NCBI RefSeq assembly: GCF_001949145.1
Contig: NW_019091529.1
Coordinates: 1,028,810 to 1,059,504, forward strand
DNA from: Acanthaster planci
Lineage: Eukaryota; Echinodermata; Asteroidea; Valvatida; Acanthasteridae
Length of the DNA stretch: 30,695 nt
Direction of reading: 5' to 3'
In this document: piece after piece, positions 1-9,285 of the stretch
How positions within the stretch are numbered: the stretch's first letter is position 1
How the letters are laid out: each line of letters starts with the position of its first letter
Made by a program: the position numbers and the translations under genes
Notes under the pieces: model-generated
What the model saw: the letters and a program-made list of their open reading frames with translations, nothing else
The model's database searches: none
What the model was told of the DNA's origin: nothing

Positions 1-172
1 GATTATCACCACTTCTGAGAGTGAAAAATGCCGGTCATGCCCAGCAGCCTGGTCTTTTGTTCGGAGTACGATCTTTTGTTACAGGGCCCTGTTTCCTTTG
101 TCCGAGTTCGGAGACCCCGGCCACACATATAAACCATACGGCTCCGATCCCGGAGTCCCCGGCTGGTAGTGG
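1..172. other. Unassigned sequence left of the Polinton fragment
   Basis: No gene is recognisable here. The stretch is GC-richer than the element that follows and does not continue the reading frame of the capsid-like tail beginning at 173, so the edge of the Polinton-like fragment (truncation or rearrangement breakpoint) is placed near 170. No terminal inverted repeat or target duplication is visible. Confidence 0.4.
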
Positions 173-220
173 TTAACCGTTAGAGCCATTGCCATTAGTG
201 TTCTTGGTTTTAAGTATTAA
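173..220 (+). pseudogene. C-terminal tail of capsid-like gene (left copy)
   Basis: Sixteen codons ending in TAA match the last membrane-like segment of the larger gene at 25798-27008: both have a Leu-Thr-Val start followed by Ala-Ile-Ala and a short hydrophobic run. It sits in the same position, immediately 5' of the palindromic terminator. Everything upstream is lost, which marks the left edge of this element copy. Confidence 0.65.
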
Positions 221-245
221 CTTAGAAAAATAGAAGGCATGAAAA

Positions 246-273
246 AACCTCGTCTCAAATTTGAGATGAGGTT
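246..273. terminator. Palindromic stem-loop between convergent genes (left copy)
   Basis: A 14-bp-per-arm inverted repeat with essentially no loop, centred on CTCAAATTTGAG, with one G-T type mismatch. It is flanked by A and T runs and lies between the plus-strand tail (ends 220) and the minus-strand coiled-coil gene (ends 302). The equivalent palindrome in the right copy (27022-27064) has the same core but different outer arms. Position and symmetry suggest a bidirectional transcription terminator or processing signal. Confidence 0.7.
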
Positions 274-301
274 AATATTTTTTTGCCTATTATAAATCCA
301 T

Positions 302-1565
302 TTACTTCTGCACGTACGTCAAAATTACATAACAGACTGCTAAAAACAAAGTCCACTCGTGATCCGCTATCCATCCAACCACTTTACTCGCTAAGTTGAA
401 CAGCCAACTTAAAAATGCTACCGATGATTCTGGGCAAAGTGCCTAAAGCTTTCAACCCGAGTTTCTTCAATACGTTTGCCAAATTTTGCAATTGCCTTTT
501 GATCCAATCAGTTACGCCTCCTTTGGACAGTGGTTCAGGAGGTTTTCGTGCGGGTTCTGGCGCAATACTAGGCGTTCCAGCAGCTCTTGCGGCGGCTATG
601 ATACTACTTACGATCGTATTTATGGCTAGTGAAAAAGCCGTTAAAATGCTTACAATTGTGACGCCTTGTTCTCTAAACAACATTTTTATCTTCTCACATA
701 ATGTCAAATCCGAATTCATGATCTTTTCAATTGTTTCCTTAATGCGATTAATTTGGCACCTTAATTGATCGGTGTTTCTATTGATGACTCCTAATCTACC
801 CCGTCTTTCGACTCGTAAGTCGTCTAATTGCTGTTGAAGTTCTGTATGCTCTTCAGGCGATTGTGCTTCTTCTAACTCATTTTCAACCTGTTGAATTTTC
901 ACGTCTAACTGATCTAATTTACTTTGATTTAAAATTAATTCTCATTTTACCATTTGTAACGATTTATCTAAAGCGACAAGTTCTCTGTAATTTAACCCTT
1001 CTGTTTGAACATCTACACCTCGTGTGGGGTCTTCTAGGATGTCGCTCGCGAGATCTGCTTCTTGGGGCAGTTCTACTAATAGTGTGCTCTCGGGATGAAG
1101 TTCCGTGAGTTTACGAGACACCTAGGCAGCTTCTTCTATTGTTTCACCAGAAACGTAGTCGCCTAAGCCTAGGACGCGTCATGTAAAATCGGTATTTGTT
1201 TTTTGCTTAATAGTATTTAGGCTACGAAATACGTTAATATTGTTTTCGCGGGTTAAGATAACTTTTAACTTCGAACTTTACGTTTCGCGCAACAATTGTC
1301 TAAGATCGATTAAGTTGACTTGTCTTTCAAGTTCCGTTTCTTGTAGAGGATGGACGTCTTTAATTAATTCATTGTACCGCTTTTCGATCTCTAAACCACT
1401 ATATATTTCTTCTTCTTCTGGTCCAACGTCAATAGGCCTTGTAAAATTGGGGTCTTCTAACAACGACGTTTCATTATAGTCCCAATCTAAATCATTTTCA
1501 TTTGCTTCTTCTTTATCTAGATCCAACAGAGGATATTCCTCAAAATCAACTCCTCCTTTGGCCAT
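302..1565 (-). pseudogene. Polinton-associated coiled-coil protein with hydrophobic C-terminus (left copy)
   Basis: Starts at the ATG at 1565 with a short acidic N-terminal region (MAKGG, then Asp/Glu/Leu-rich), followed by a long charged coiled-coil stretch (Gln/Glu/Leu-rich, about 950-780). A hydrophobic segment near 670-570 and two C-terminal amphipathic/hydrophobic stretches end at 302. Reading minus-strand frames shows in-frame stops in the 900-1280 part, and a frameshift near 410 separates the last hydrophobic segment. The right copy at 27083-28318 has the same order of segments and the same NYREL block, which supports a single gene rather than the separate short ORFs. Function unknown; the layout suggests a virion or membrane-associated structural protein. 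Confidence 0.7.
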
Positions 1566-1635
1566 TTTACTTTAACTTTAAAATAAACAATTTAAACTGT
1601 GGTTACTATATGCAAAAACAATTTTACCGTTTTTT

Positions 1636-1884
1636 TTAAGCAGTTGATAAACTCACGGGCAATATCCCTTGTGACACTAACCAACCCTGGGTAGCCAAAG
1701 CACCGCTAGACACCGCGGTCAATTTTAACACATCTTCAACTGTAAATTTATTTAGATGGGGTGGTTTAATTTTAAATAGCTTACTTGACAACATGGTGTA
1801 ACCCATGGAAATTCCTGAAACTACGGCACTGTGATAAACCGTGTTTGCTATTCCGTTTACGTCAATTGATTTAGCATTACTCAT
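1636..1884 (-). CDS. Small two-segment membrane protein of Polinton cluster
   Basis: An intact 82-codon ORF, ATG at 1884. It contains a Gly/Ser/Ala-rich hydrophobic stretch near residues 18-35 (VVSGISMGYTMLSSKLF) and a second around residues 53-72 (LKLTAVSSGALATQGWLV). The N-terminus is polar. The right copy (28337-28585) encodes a closely similar protein but has lost its start codon, so this is the better-preserved version. It sits between the coiled-coil gene and the single-span protein, all on the minus strand with gaps of about 24 and 70 nt. Function is unknown. Conservation of sequence and order in two diverged copies argues it is a real gene. Confidence 0.7.
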   Translation of the reverse strand: MSNAKSIDVNGIANTVYHSAVVSGISMGYTMLSSKLFKIKPPHLNKFTVEDVLKLTAVSSGALATQGWLVSQGILPVSLSTA

Positions 1885-1908
1885 TTTTATTAAGAAGTAT
1901 TTTTACAT

Positions 1909-2124
1909 TTATTCCATGTCTAAGATTTGAGGTGTTTGATTTTTTGGTTGAACAATTGGTTGAACTTTTGTGGGCATTGATTTATTTTTTAAAATTAAAT
2001 ATAACGCGAATGCACCAATCACTAAACCGCCCAATATCAGATTTCTATTTTCCGAAACCGTTTCATAAATTTTGTTTCCCGAGCTCGCTTCACTCGCTTT
2101 CATTCTGGCCAACTGCTGCTTCAA
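1909..2124 (-). CDS. Small single-span membrane protein of Polinton cluster
   Basis: A 71-codon ORF with a charged N-terminus (MKQQLARMK), one strong transmembrane segment at about residues 28-45 (LILGGLVIGAFALYLIL), a basic stop-transfer patch (KNK), and a polar tail ending ILDME. The right copy (28626-28871, 81 codons) keeps the same N-terminus, span and ILDME end, while the linkers have diverged. This pattern (constrained ends and span, variable linkers) is what a small type of envelope or inner-membrane protein would show, but no function can be assigned. Confidence 0.7.
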   Translation of the reverse strand: MKQQLARMKASEASSGNKIYETVSENRNLILGGLVIGAFALYLILKNKSMPTKVQPIVQPKNQTPQILDME

Positions 2125-2147
2125 CTTTTGTTATGTTCGACTAATTT

Positions 2148-2478
2148 TTACCTTGTTCCACTCGTTTCGGGTTTTTCACTTTTGTCACTGTCTAAACTTG
2201 GGATTTTGCCGGGCTCGGTGCTGGCGTTTGTTCTTCCGTTGTTGACATCTTCTGTTATTATAAGAGAACTTTTGTTGAACTCCAAATGCTTTGTTGTAAT
2301 TAACATAGCTGCTAAGGGGGATAGGTACACGCTGTATTTGTAGCAAAGTTCACTTAAAAATGTCCCATCGTCTGACTTATAATCGGGTCTTCGTTTAAGT
2401 CTTTAGTTAGTGCTTCTTCAGATTTCAGGTCTACGTTAAACCCGAGAAATTCGACTGGGGTAAGGCTATTGGCGAGGC
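2148..2478 (-). pseudogene. Polinton cluster protein 'a', 5'-truncated (left copy)
   Basis: Encodes the C-terminal half of the protein seen complete at 28902-29509: the DPIIS-Q-TMGHF block, the YLSPLAA block, LLITTKHLEFNKSSLI and a polar tail. A frameshift falls next to the GHF block, near 2345. Similarity to the right copy stops at about 2478, where the sequence switches directly to integrase coding on the other strand, so the N-terminal part was removed by an internal deletion. Function unknown. Confidence 0.65.
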
Positions 2479-3364
2479 AAAAGTGAGGTTGACAAGGTCA
2501 ATATTAGAAACTGGCTAAAAAAGCAAGCCCTTTGGCAAATGGCCAATGACGTTATAATCGGAATCAGTCAAACCTAATTATGCACATCAAATGGATATAT
2601 TATACTTGCCTTGGGATCGAGTGAATCGTAAAACTTTTAAATACGCTTTAACCGTAGTAGACGTCGGCTCACGTTATAAGGAAGCCGAGCCATTGAGCAG
2701 TAAAACCACTGAGCAAACGTCTGAAGCAGTGAAGAAAATTTATAAGCGATCGCCGCTAACCTGGCCTAAATTTATAATGGTAGACTCAGGATCTGAATTT
2801 AAAGATGAGTTTAAAAAGCTAATGAAAAAAAATGAAGCAGAAATTCAAGAGGGCGAGCTGGGCGTTCATAGGTCGCTGGGGATCATGGAGCAATTTAACC
2901 GTACTTTAGCTGAAAGGTAATTTGGCCATCAATACACTCAAGAAATGTTAAACGTGGGTGAGCGAAACATAGAATGGGTCCCAGGTCATGAAATCGTTAA
3001 ATGAGGAAAAAACATGTTTAATCGACAAAGAGCCCGCGCACGCTATCAAAGTAGACTGAGTGAAACAAGCGCCGAGTGCACCTCCAAGAGCGAGCAAGCG
3101 AGAATTACCTCCCAGCGTGGTCGTTAGGTACCTTTATTACCAGGGTGAGCAAGAGGGTGGCACCGTCAGAAGGGCGTTCGATCCGGTTTGGTCCGTGGAC
3201 GTTTACCAAATTGAAAAACGCACCAGCCAATTTAAACAAGTTAATGGCAAGCGGATAAAAACGGTCCCCCTTTATATTATTTATTATACGGGCCAAATAG
3301 AAGTTTCGTTAAAGAAGAGCTTCAAGTAGTACCTGATGACACCGAATTACCACCCACTAAATAA
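2479..3364 (+). pseudogene. Polinton rve (DDE) integrase, N-terminally truncated and frameshifted
   Basis: The catalytic core lies at 2591-2920: first Asp in MDILYLP, second Asp in MVDSG, Glu in IMEQFNRTLAE. There are 34 residues between the second Asp and the Glu, so the D,D(34)E triad is intact. Upstream coding (AKVRLTR) begins only at about 2480 with in-frame stops; the N-terminal zinc-binding region is missing. Downstream, after a TAA at 2918-2920, further coding is visible. The C-terminal region at 3060-3329 includes an FDPVWS-VY block typical of the integrase C-terminal SH3-like/chromo-type domain, and a frameshift near 3305 leads to a natural end at 3364. The 3' end overlaps the convergent polymerase. 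Role in the family: integration of the linear element into host DNA. Confidence 0.85.
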
Positions 3365-4605
3365 TGTCTGTCGGCTAAAGTTTTAACCCCGTCTGGTAAT
3401 ATATAGCACTTGGTGTCTAATGGCAACAGGCTTAATTTATTTTGCGTGATGGTTTACATTTGATGTTTATCCGATTTCATTAATTGCTGTTTATTGAAAT
3501 GTTGCACCCACGCAAATCAGCAACTTTTATAGGCGGCGTGTGAAAACCGTTTCTCGGTTACGACTTTAGTAATGCCTTTTGCCTTCTTTAAATTATGCAA
3601 ATTACCTCTGAAATTGTTTGGCCACCAAATTCATCTTTCATTTTGCCAATGACCTTTTTATTTGGTGCTGTAAAGTTTATGATTGGTTGGATAATTACTA
3701 AAGTCAAATAATTTACGCTTTTTGCGTAGGTACTTGCTTAAATTACGCGTTTGAATTTGAACTAATAAAGAATCCATGTCAGTGTATAAAAGACACACAT
3801 CTGAACCGAAATCAGACTTTAATGTATTATAATAGAAATCATACATTAAAGTTTTCGATAAATTTAACACGCTTACGCCGCAATAAATGGGCCTATTTAA
3901 TTTTGTTTTAATTCGATACATTTCCACAAAAGAAAGCACGCACTCCTTAAACTGCGTGGTTGATTTGTAATTTGGTTTAAAAGTTAACTTCTTGTATTTT
4001 TCGGCATCTTGCAAGTCTCGCAATAAATAACTGTTCATTCGATAACGCATATTTTCCATCGTCTTGCCAAAGACCGAGTTATTCATCAATTTGAAGAAAT
4101 CCTTCTCAAAATCAGATTTGGCCAATTTGCGCAGTTCAGTGTTTTTATCGATATAACTTTTCATCCAAGGCTCCTGTTTATAAGACATGACGCAATGCAC
4201 CTTTTTTAATTCTAGGCCGAGTTCCAGGTACTTTTGCAACGTACGATAATGAACCACGTATTTAGTTTTGGCGTTTAAGGTTGACACGAGTTTATCTATT
4301 GAAGTAATTCGCTCGCCTTTTGCCATAAAATGTCTTTGATATGCTGACAGCCGTTCATTGGGGATCGATGTATTTTTGGGGGCAAGTGGGAAGTCGTTGT
4401 GTAAATCGTGTAAGTGCTGCGGGTAACCTAATGTCACTTCGAGTGTAAAACCTTTGGACGTGCTTGGATAAATTTTCGAGATAAACTCCGGAGTAAACTT
4501 AGTCACATCCTGAATCCAACTGAAATCTTTAAAAGGCAAAGGCTGACTCATGGCCCAGCCGTACAAATTATTGGCGTCTAAATACAGGATATGTGACTCT
4601 GGCTT
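3322..4605 (-). pseudogene. Protein-primed family B DNA polymerase, C-terminal part
   Basis: The main open segment (4566-3658, 302 codons) contains motif B (KLMNNSVFGK, residues 159-168) and motif C (YTDMDSLL, 261-268). Motif A (DANNLYG) is encoded just upstream, with its Asp codon at 4576-4578, and the frame is closed by a TGA at 4606-4608. The exonuclease domain and everything N-terminal are absent, so less than half of a normal Polinton PolB remains. After 3658 the frame shifts. A KKAKG-type thumb block and a DGV-TLA-HY C-terminal block follow, with stops, toward 3322. Motif C carries Met where Thr is usual. The gene is convergent with integrase and overlaps its end by about 40 nt. Confidence 0.88.
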
Positions 4606-5839
4606 TCATTTTATTTTTGGTGCTTGATAAAATCATTCAATAACAATTTTTCAACTTATTCGGGTACAACTGCACTGTGAAAAGGTGGTCAATTTTGATG
4701 GATATTTTAACCAATCATGGTGTAAATAGCAACTTCCGAACCTTGTGTTTGACCAACAGTGATGGAAAATAACTAAGCTTGGACAAATAACAAATGCCCA
4801 ACACTGTTTGACCAATTCTTCTTTATAGTGTGGTGATGTTTCTTATCCAGGCCTATGCCTCTGCCTTGATCTGTCCACTTTTTGGGGAGTGCTGGAGTTA
4901 CACGTTTACTCTACCGGGCCACCTTACGTCATGTCCTTGTATGGCCTCTATGCATTTATACTAGTGAATGGGTCACGCAAACTTAACCCTGACCATGACT
5001 CCGACAATAGCTCATAGGCCTACCGCTACACTATGCATCAGACTGCCGGCTAGTGCCCAAGACTCCTGCACCGGGGACCAGATAGGCGGGGAACAGAGAA
5101 ATCTGCCATATGGGCCTCTCTCTACCATTTTCTGGAGTTATCCTGGTGAAAAAAACGCGATACAATCAGCCAACAGTGTGTTTTTTATTCTCCCCACTGT
5201 TTTGTTTTTGGTCATTTATGTGTGTGGTAGATGTCAACGCCCTACCCGAAGAGACCCAGTGCCCCATTGAGCCCTCAGACATCTGAAACTTCGTCATCAG
5301 GGCACTCCAATCAAAGACGATCTCCGGACAGGCTCCCCTCTATCTCTGACCGGTGATCACACCATTCACTTCAGCATCCTTACCTCAGGCGTTTGAGTTC
5401 ACCAAACTTCTCATTGTCATGAATTGTACACACTCCTTTCATGTAATAATTCCAGGATCTCCATATATTCTTCTGTTCAGCCTGGCTATGCCCAACATAT
5501 ATGCACTATCCGGACACAAGTACCTCTGAAGTGGGCATGTCCAAAATGTTTATACGGTGAAGGTTATGAGGTCTGGCAAAAGTGTGCCTACTGTCAACGC
5601 CCACTTTTTTAATGGCTTGCCAGAGTTGCTCTAGTGAATGATTGGGAGTATTGGATGCTGAATGAAAAAGGATATTTGAATTCTTAACGATAGAGTGACT
5701 TCGGTCTTCGGACAGCTCCTAACCTGCAGTTTTTCTATTTTGCAATGCATGCAGAACGACCTTATTCCCATGCATGTTATGATATGGCCGTAGTCCTCAA
5801 GGATACAAATGGCCTTTTTGAACATTATTCATTTCTCGA
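4606..5839. other. Unassigned repeat-like sequence after the PolB breakpoint
   Basis: No PolB coding is recognisable upstream of 4606. Short open frames at 4968-5270 and 5424-5612 do not match anything I recognise. The latter ends with a CX2C-X11-CX2C arrangement (5551-5606), which could be a zinc ribbon or chance. The stretch may be the 5' part of DIRS fragment A, but no reverse transcriptase motif is visible. Confidence 0.35.
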
Positions 5840-6640
5840 ATACTTTAACCTCTTTTTGCACTTGGGCCGGCCTTCCTTTCATCCCGCCAAGTCCAGATGT
5901 GACCATGACAACGGATGCATCGCTATACGGAGGGGGAGCCTCTTTCCACTCCTCGCCTCCAGATTCTAGGACACTGCCTCTCGAGGCAAACATATGAATT
6001 TGTTAGAGCTCCAAGCAGTGTTCGATGCTCTTCGTCACTTCCGACAGCTCTTAGTAAGCTGTTCCGCTCAAGTCCTGAGAGACGCATCAATGACAGTGAT
6101 GTGCATCAATCACCAAGGCGATACTCACCCTCTTCAACTCATGTGCCCTTAGGTGGCAGCTCTTTATGTGGATGATCAATCAGGGGATTGGCCTTAAAGA
6201 TGCCCACACAGCGGACACCAGCAGCACAGCAGACACACTCTCTCTGGTGCCGTCTGACTGACAGAGTTGATGTTGTCAGGCAGATTTTTATGAAGATTGA
6301 TGTCCTCAATTCGACCTCTTTGCACTCATCAACAATGCCCACCTTTCAATGAGCTTCTTCAGGTTCCCTGACCTACGGGCATGGGTGACAGATTTTCTAC
6401 AGATCAAATGGTCCGGCCCTCTGGCATACATTTTCCCTCCAATCTCCCTCATCCCGTGGGTCCTGTCCACGATAGAGCAGAGCCATGTCAGATCCTCGTC
6501 GCCCCACTCTAGCCTCGCCAGCTGTGGTTTCAAAGACGAAAGAGACTCCTGGTACGACAGCTGCTGGTCCTTCCGGTGAGAGAGGACATCCTCTCAGGTG
6601 AACCTGGTTCCTCTTTGCGGACTATACATGAGACCACTAC
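5840..6640 (+). pseudogene. DIRS-type retroelement fragment A (RNase H region)
   Basis: The RNase H start motif is seen at about 5890-5945 (VTMTTDASLYGGGA), followed by NLLELQAVFDALRHF near 5996-6040 and an INHQGDTH block near 6105 in shifted frames. At 6305-6480 come FDLFA and an RAWVTDFLQ...GPLAYIFPPISLIP block, the characteristic spacer between RNase H and tyrosine recombinase in DIRS elements. The copy ends around VREDILS near 6590-6640. Frameshifts and stops separate these blocks. No upstream reverse transcriptase or downstream recombinase domain is visible, so this is a short relic. Confidence 0.75.
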
Positions 6641-7504
6641 AACTACAGGGGTGAGATTCCTCCAGATATTTCCGGATTTTTCAAAATTCCAGTGTTGGTT
6701 TTGCGACTTTTTTTGGTGTAACACTTCTGGTGGAGTTATTTACAAAATAAGATTCATGTTAGACTTGGTAAAGTTGAGTACAGTCGATCAAGAAGTACAC
6801 AAAATTATGTTACTCCCTGTCACACACCACGGTATGCACATTGGGTACGTGGGGTAGTAGAAGTAAAAGTAATGGCAGAATGGAGTGTATCATGTATTCT
6901 TACTTATGTACAGGAATGTGTGCGGCGGGACATAAGTGTAAAACAATCAACAACAAATGCCATGTGTTGTGCACGTGCTACATAAGCAGGAAAACATGGA
7001 TGCCGTGTAGAGTTGTGTACATACATGTACTGGATTCTGTGTGGCTTTCTACTGAAAATCGGTTGATTTTTGGGATGTTTCACAGGATGTGCATGATTCT
7101 CGCTAATTTGACATAATAGTATATTAAATAATTGACTGAGATGAGGGCCTATCTATTGATAAAGGTGCCAAAAATCCATGGAGATTTTTAATGGTTGGAG
7201 ACGAAGATGGATTGTGAACTTGGCTTCATGGTGAATATAGGTGAAGAGGAGACAATACATAGAGATTCCCTTGTAAAGATTGATAAGTGTGGGCACTGCA
7301 GATGCTTTTTCTGGTATGATGTTGGAGGCAGACAAAGTATGTTGTAAGTGTTCAGGAACAATGTGTAGGCTAATAATTTGAATTTCTTTTGAGGCATGGA
7401 ACAAATACAAAACTGCCGCAAATTGCTGGCTGTGTTCCAATTTTTCTTAAGCTATAACTTCAGAGCAAAAACATGGAACTCCATAGTAATGTCATACATG
7501 TACA
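6641..7504. other. No recognisable gene; low-complexity intergenic sequence
   Basis: Short open frames here show no domain, start context or codon pattern that supports coding. The 3' end becomes rich in TACATG and ATGCA words leading into the repeat at 7505. Confidence 0.5.
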
Positions 7505-7727
7505 TATTCAATATCATGCATACTGTACATGTAACTTGGAATGCATGTACATGAAATGTACATTGTATATACATGCAATGTGCATATGTGCATGCATTAG
7601 TGCAGTGAACATGACAAAACCTGCATGCCATTTACCATGTAGAAGTAGGCCTACAGTACATATACATGTATGTACTGGTACATGTACATACTGTGCATGT
7701 ACATTTACATGTACAAATGATACCAAC
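7505..7727. repeat. 223-bp TACATG-rich direct repeat, copy 1
   Basis: Rich in short palindromes (ATGCAT, TACATGTA, GTACATGTAC). It recurs at 9755-9977 at a constant offset of 2250 with, by eye, only two substitutions (near 7533 and 7560) and no indels. It directly precedes DIRS fragment B. It may be a small non-autonomous element or a recent segmental or conversion copy. The short open frames read across it on both strands are by-products of the repeat. Confidence 0.85.
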
Positions 7728-7784
7728 CGAAGTTTGTGGAATTTTTTTTGTGGTACGTTCTCACCCCTGCTACATTTTCTAGCA

Positions 7785-9285
7785 TTCTTCCAGCCAAAGG
7801 GACCTGATGGATATACCTGTTCCCATGACGGACCTCATCTGCCCCCATTTCTACTAGTGGCTGGCAAGAAGACACTTCTTTCAGGGGATCACCTTCCCAA
7901 GGGCAAACACAGAAGTAACAATAACCAAGGACGTGTCCCAACTCGGATGGGGAGCCTCCCTACCCCCACTCCTGGTGTTGGGAACTTGGAAACCCCTTTC
8001 TAGGGAGTCATGTCAAGGTGCTAAAAATCCAAGCAACATTCAACACTCTGCAGTACTTTCACACAAGAATCAAGGACAAATGCATCTTGGTACTCTTGGA
8101 CAACTCCACAGTGTCAGAGAGGCGTTCCTTCTCCTTGGCTTTGTCTCCTGACAATAAGGCAGATGTTCTTGAGGGTGCAAGACCAGGGGGATCAAACTCC
8201 AAGTGACCCACATCCCAGGAGTCAACAACTCGATTGGAGATGCCCTTTCTGGGGGAAAAGGACAACCAACAGAGTGGCCACTGCATGGCGGTGTGGAGCA
8301 GATCTTCGCCAAAGTCCAAAATTTGAACATTGACATCTTTGCCTCAGTGGAGAGTGCTCAATTACCAATGTTCTTCTCTGAATTCTGTCACCCACAGGTA
8401 TGGGCAACAAATGCTCTCCAGACTGGGACAGGATCCTGGCCTGTGCCTTTCCGCCAATATCCTTAATCCCGCCGGAAGTGCTCTCCAAAAATCAAACAGG
8501 AACGTTTGATTTGGGGGAACTCTTTATCGCCTCGTTCTGGCCACGCCAGCCTTGGTTCCCTTGCCTAACGAGACTGCTCGTTTAGACACCATGTATCTTG
8601 CCTTTCAGGCCAGACTTCCATCAGCTGAATACTGTACCCTCAACCAACATCCCTACACCTGACCTGCTGGCCCTTGTCAAATGATCATTCCAATCATCGG
8701 CGGGACTTTCTGAAGAAGCTGCCGACATGGCTACAAGGGGTCGACACCAATCCACTTGCAACGTCCACAGTAGCAGAATTTGGCATTTCGCTTCATGGTT
8801 TGTAGAGCAGAGTCTGACCAAAGCTACTGTGACCCCCGTAGCCCATTTCGTCAAGTATCTGTTCAAATCAGGCCTACAAATAGCAACCATCCGCAACAAC
8901 TGGTCTGCCATTGTAGCTGCACGTGGTGGCTTTTCTGATGGCTCGACTCCATCATGTAATGACTCACTTTTCCAAGGATGTTTGTAGAATGTTCCCGTAC
9001 CGAACAACTGGTTCCTTCCTGGGACTTGTCAACCATCCTCCAGCACGTTGCCGGCCCTCCATTTGAGCTCCTCCGCGAGGCTTGGCCTGTATTGTGTAGT
9101 AACACACTACAGTGAAGTTCACCCTCCTACTGGCAGTTACCATTTCACTCCAGGGCAGGGAACTGAAATCACTATCCATAACCAATGTTCACATCAGAAA
9201 GGAACCCCATGGCATATGCCTCATTCTGGCCCTGTGTTTTCTCACCAAGAACCAGTTGACTTCCTTCATCATATACAGTTGAAGA
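7785..9285 (+). pseudogene. DIRS-type retroelement B: RNase H and N-terminal tyrosine recombinase
   Basis: Blocks in order: a WLARRHFFQGITF-type segment; RNase H start VTITKDVSQLGWGAS (about 7905-7955); LKIQATFNTLQYFHTRI (8020-8070); THIPGVNNSIGDALS (8203-8250); IDIFASVESAQLP with the W-ATNALQ spacer (8325-8430); and a recombinase core-binding domain at 8745-8960 (SRIWHFASWFVEQSLTKAT). The start of the catalytic domain follows, with FLTKNQLTSF near 9240-9270. Frameshifts and stops occur between blocks. After 9285 homology to copy C is lost and resumes at about 11091. The reverse transcriptase is missing. Confidence 0.8.

Larger units (their letters stand above)
173..4605. mobile_element. Polinton/Maverick-like element, left fragment
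   Basis: Seen: an rve-type integrase with a D,D,E triad and a convergent family B DNA polymerase with NNSVFGK-type and YTDMDS motifs, next to a minus-strand cluster of small membrane and coiled-coil proteins. Known: integrase plus protein-primed PolB defines Polintons/Mavericks and the related adintoviruses. The fragment starts inside the tail of a capsid-like gene and ends in PolB just before motif A, so it is the 3' half of an element. The minus-strand cluster is repeated, diverged, at 27083-29509. Terminal inverted repeats were not found. Several genes carry stops or frameshifts, so the copy is inactive. Confidence 0.85.

Noticed and set aside
1-300. Terminal inverted repeat of the Polinton at the left edge
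   Set aside because: Looked for a matching inverted sequence near 4600, 21700 and 29580 and saw none. The edge looks like a breakpoint.
415-768. 117-codon plus-strand ORF
   Set aside because: Antisense to the coiled-coil gene, whose homologue in the right copy supports the minus strand as coding.
7473-8003. 176-codon plus-strand ORF
   Set aside because: It runs through the TACATG repeat and into DIRS B in the wrong frame. The RNase H motif is in a different frame, so this is not a gene.
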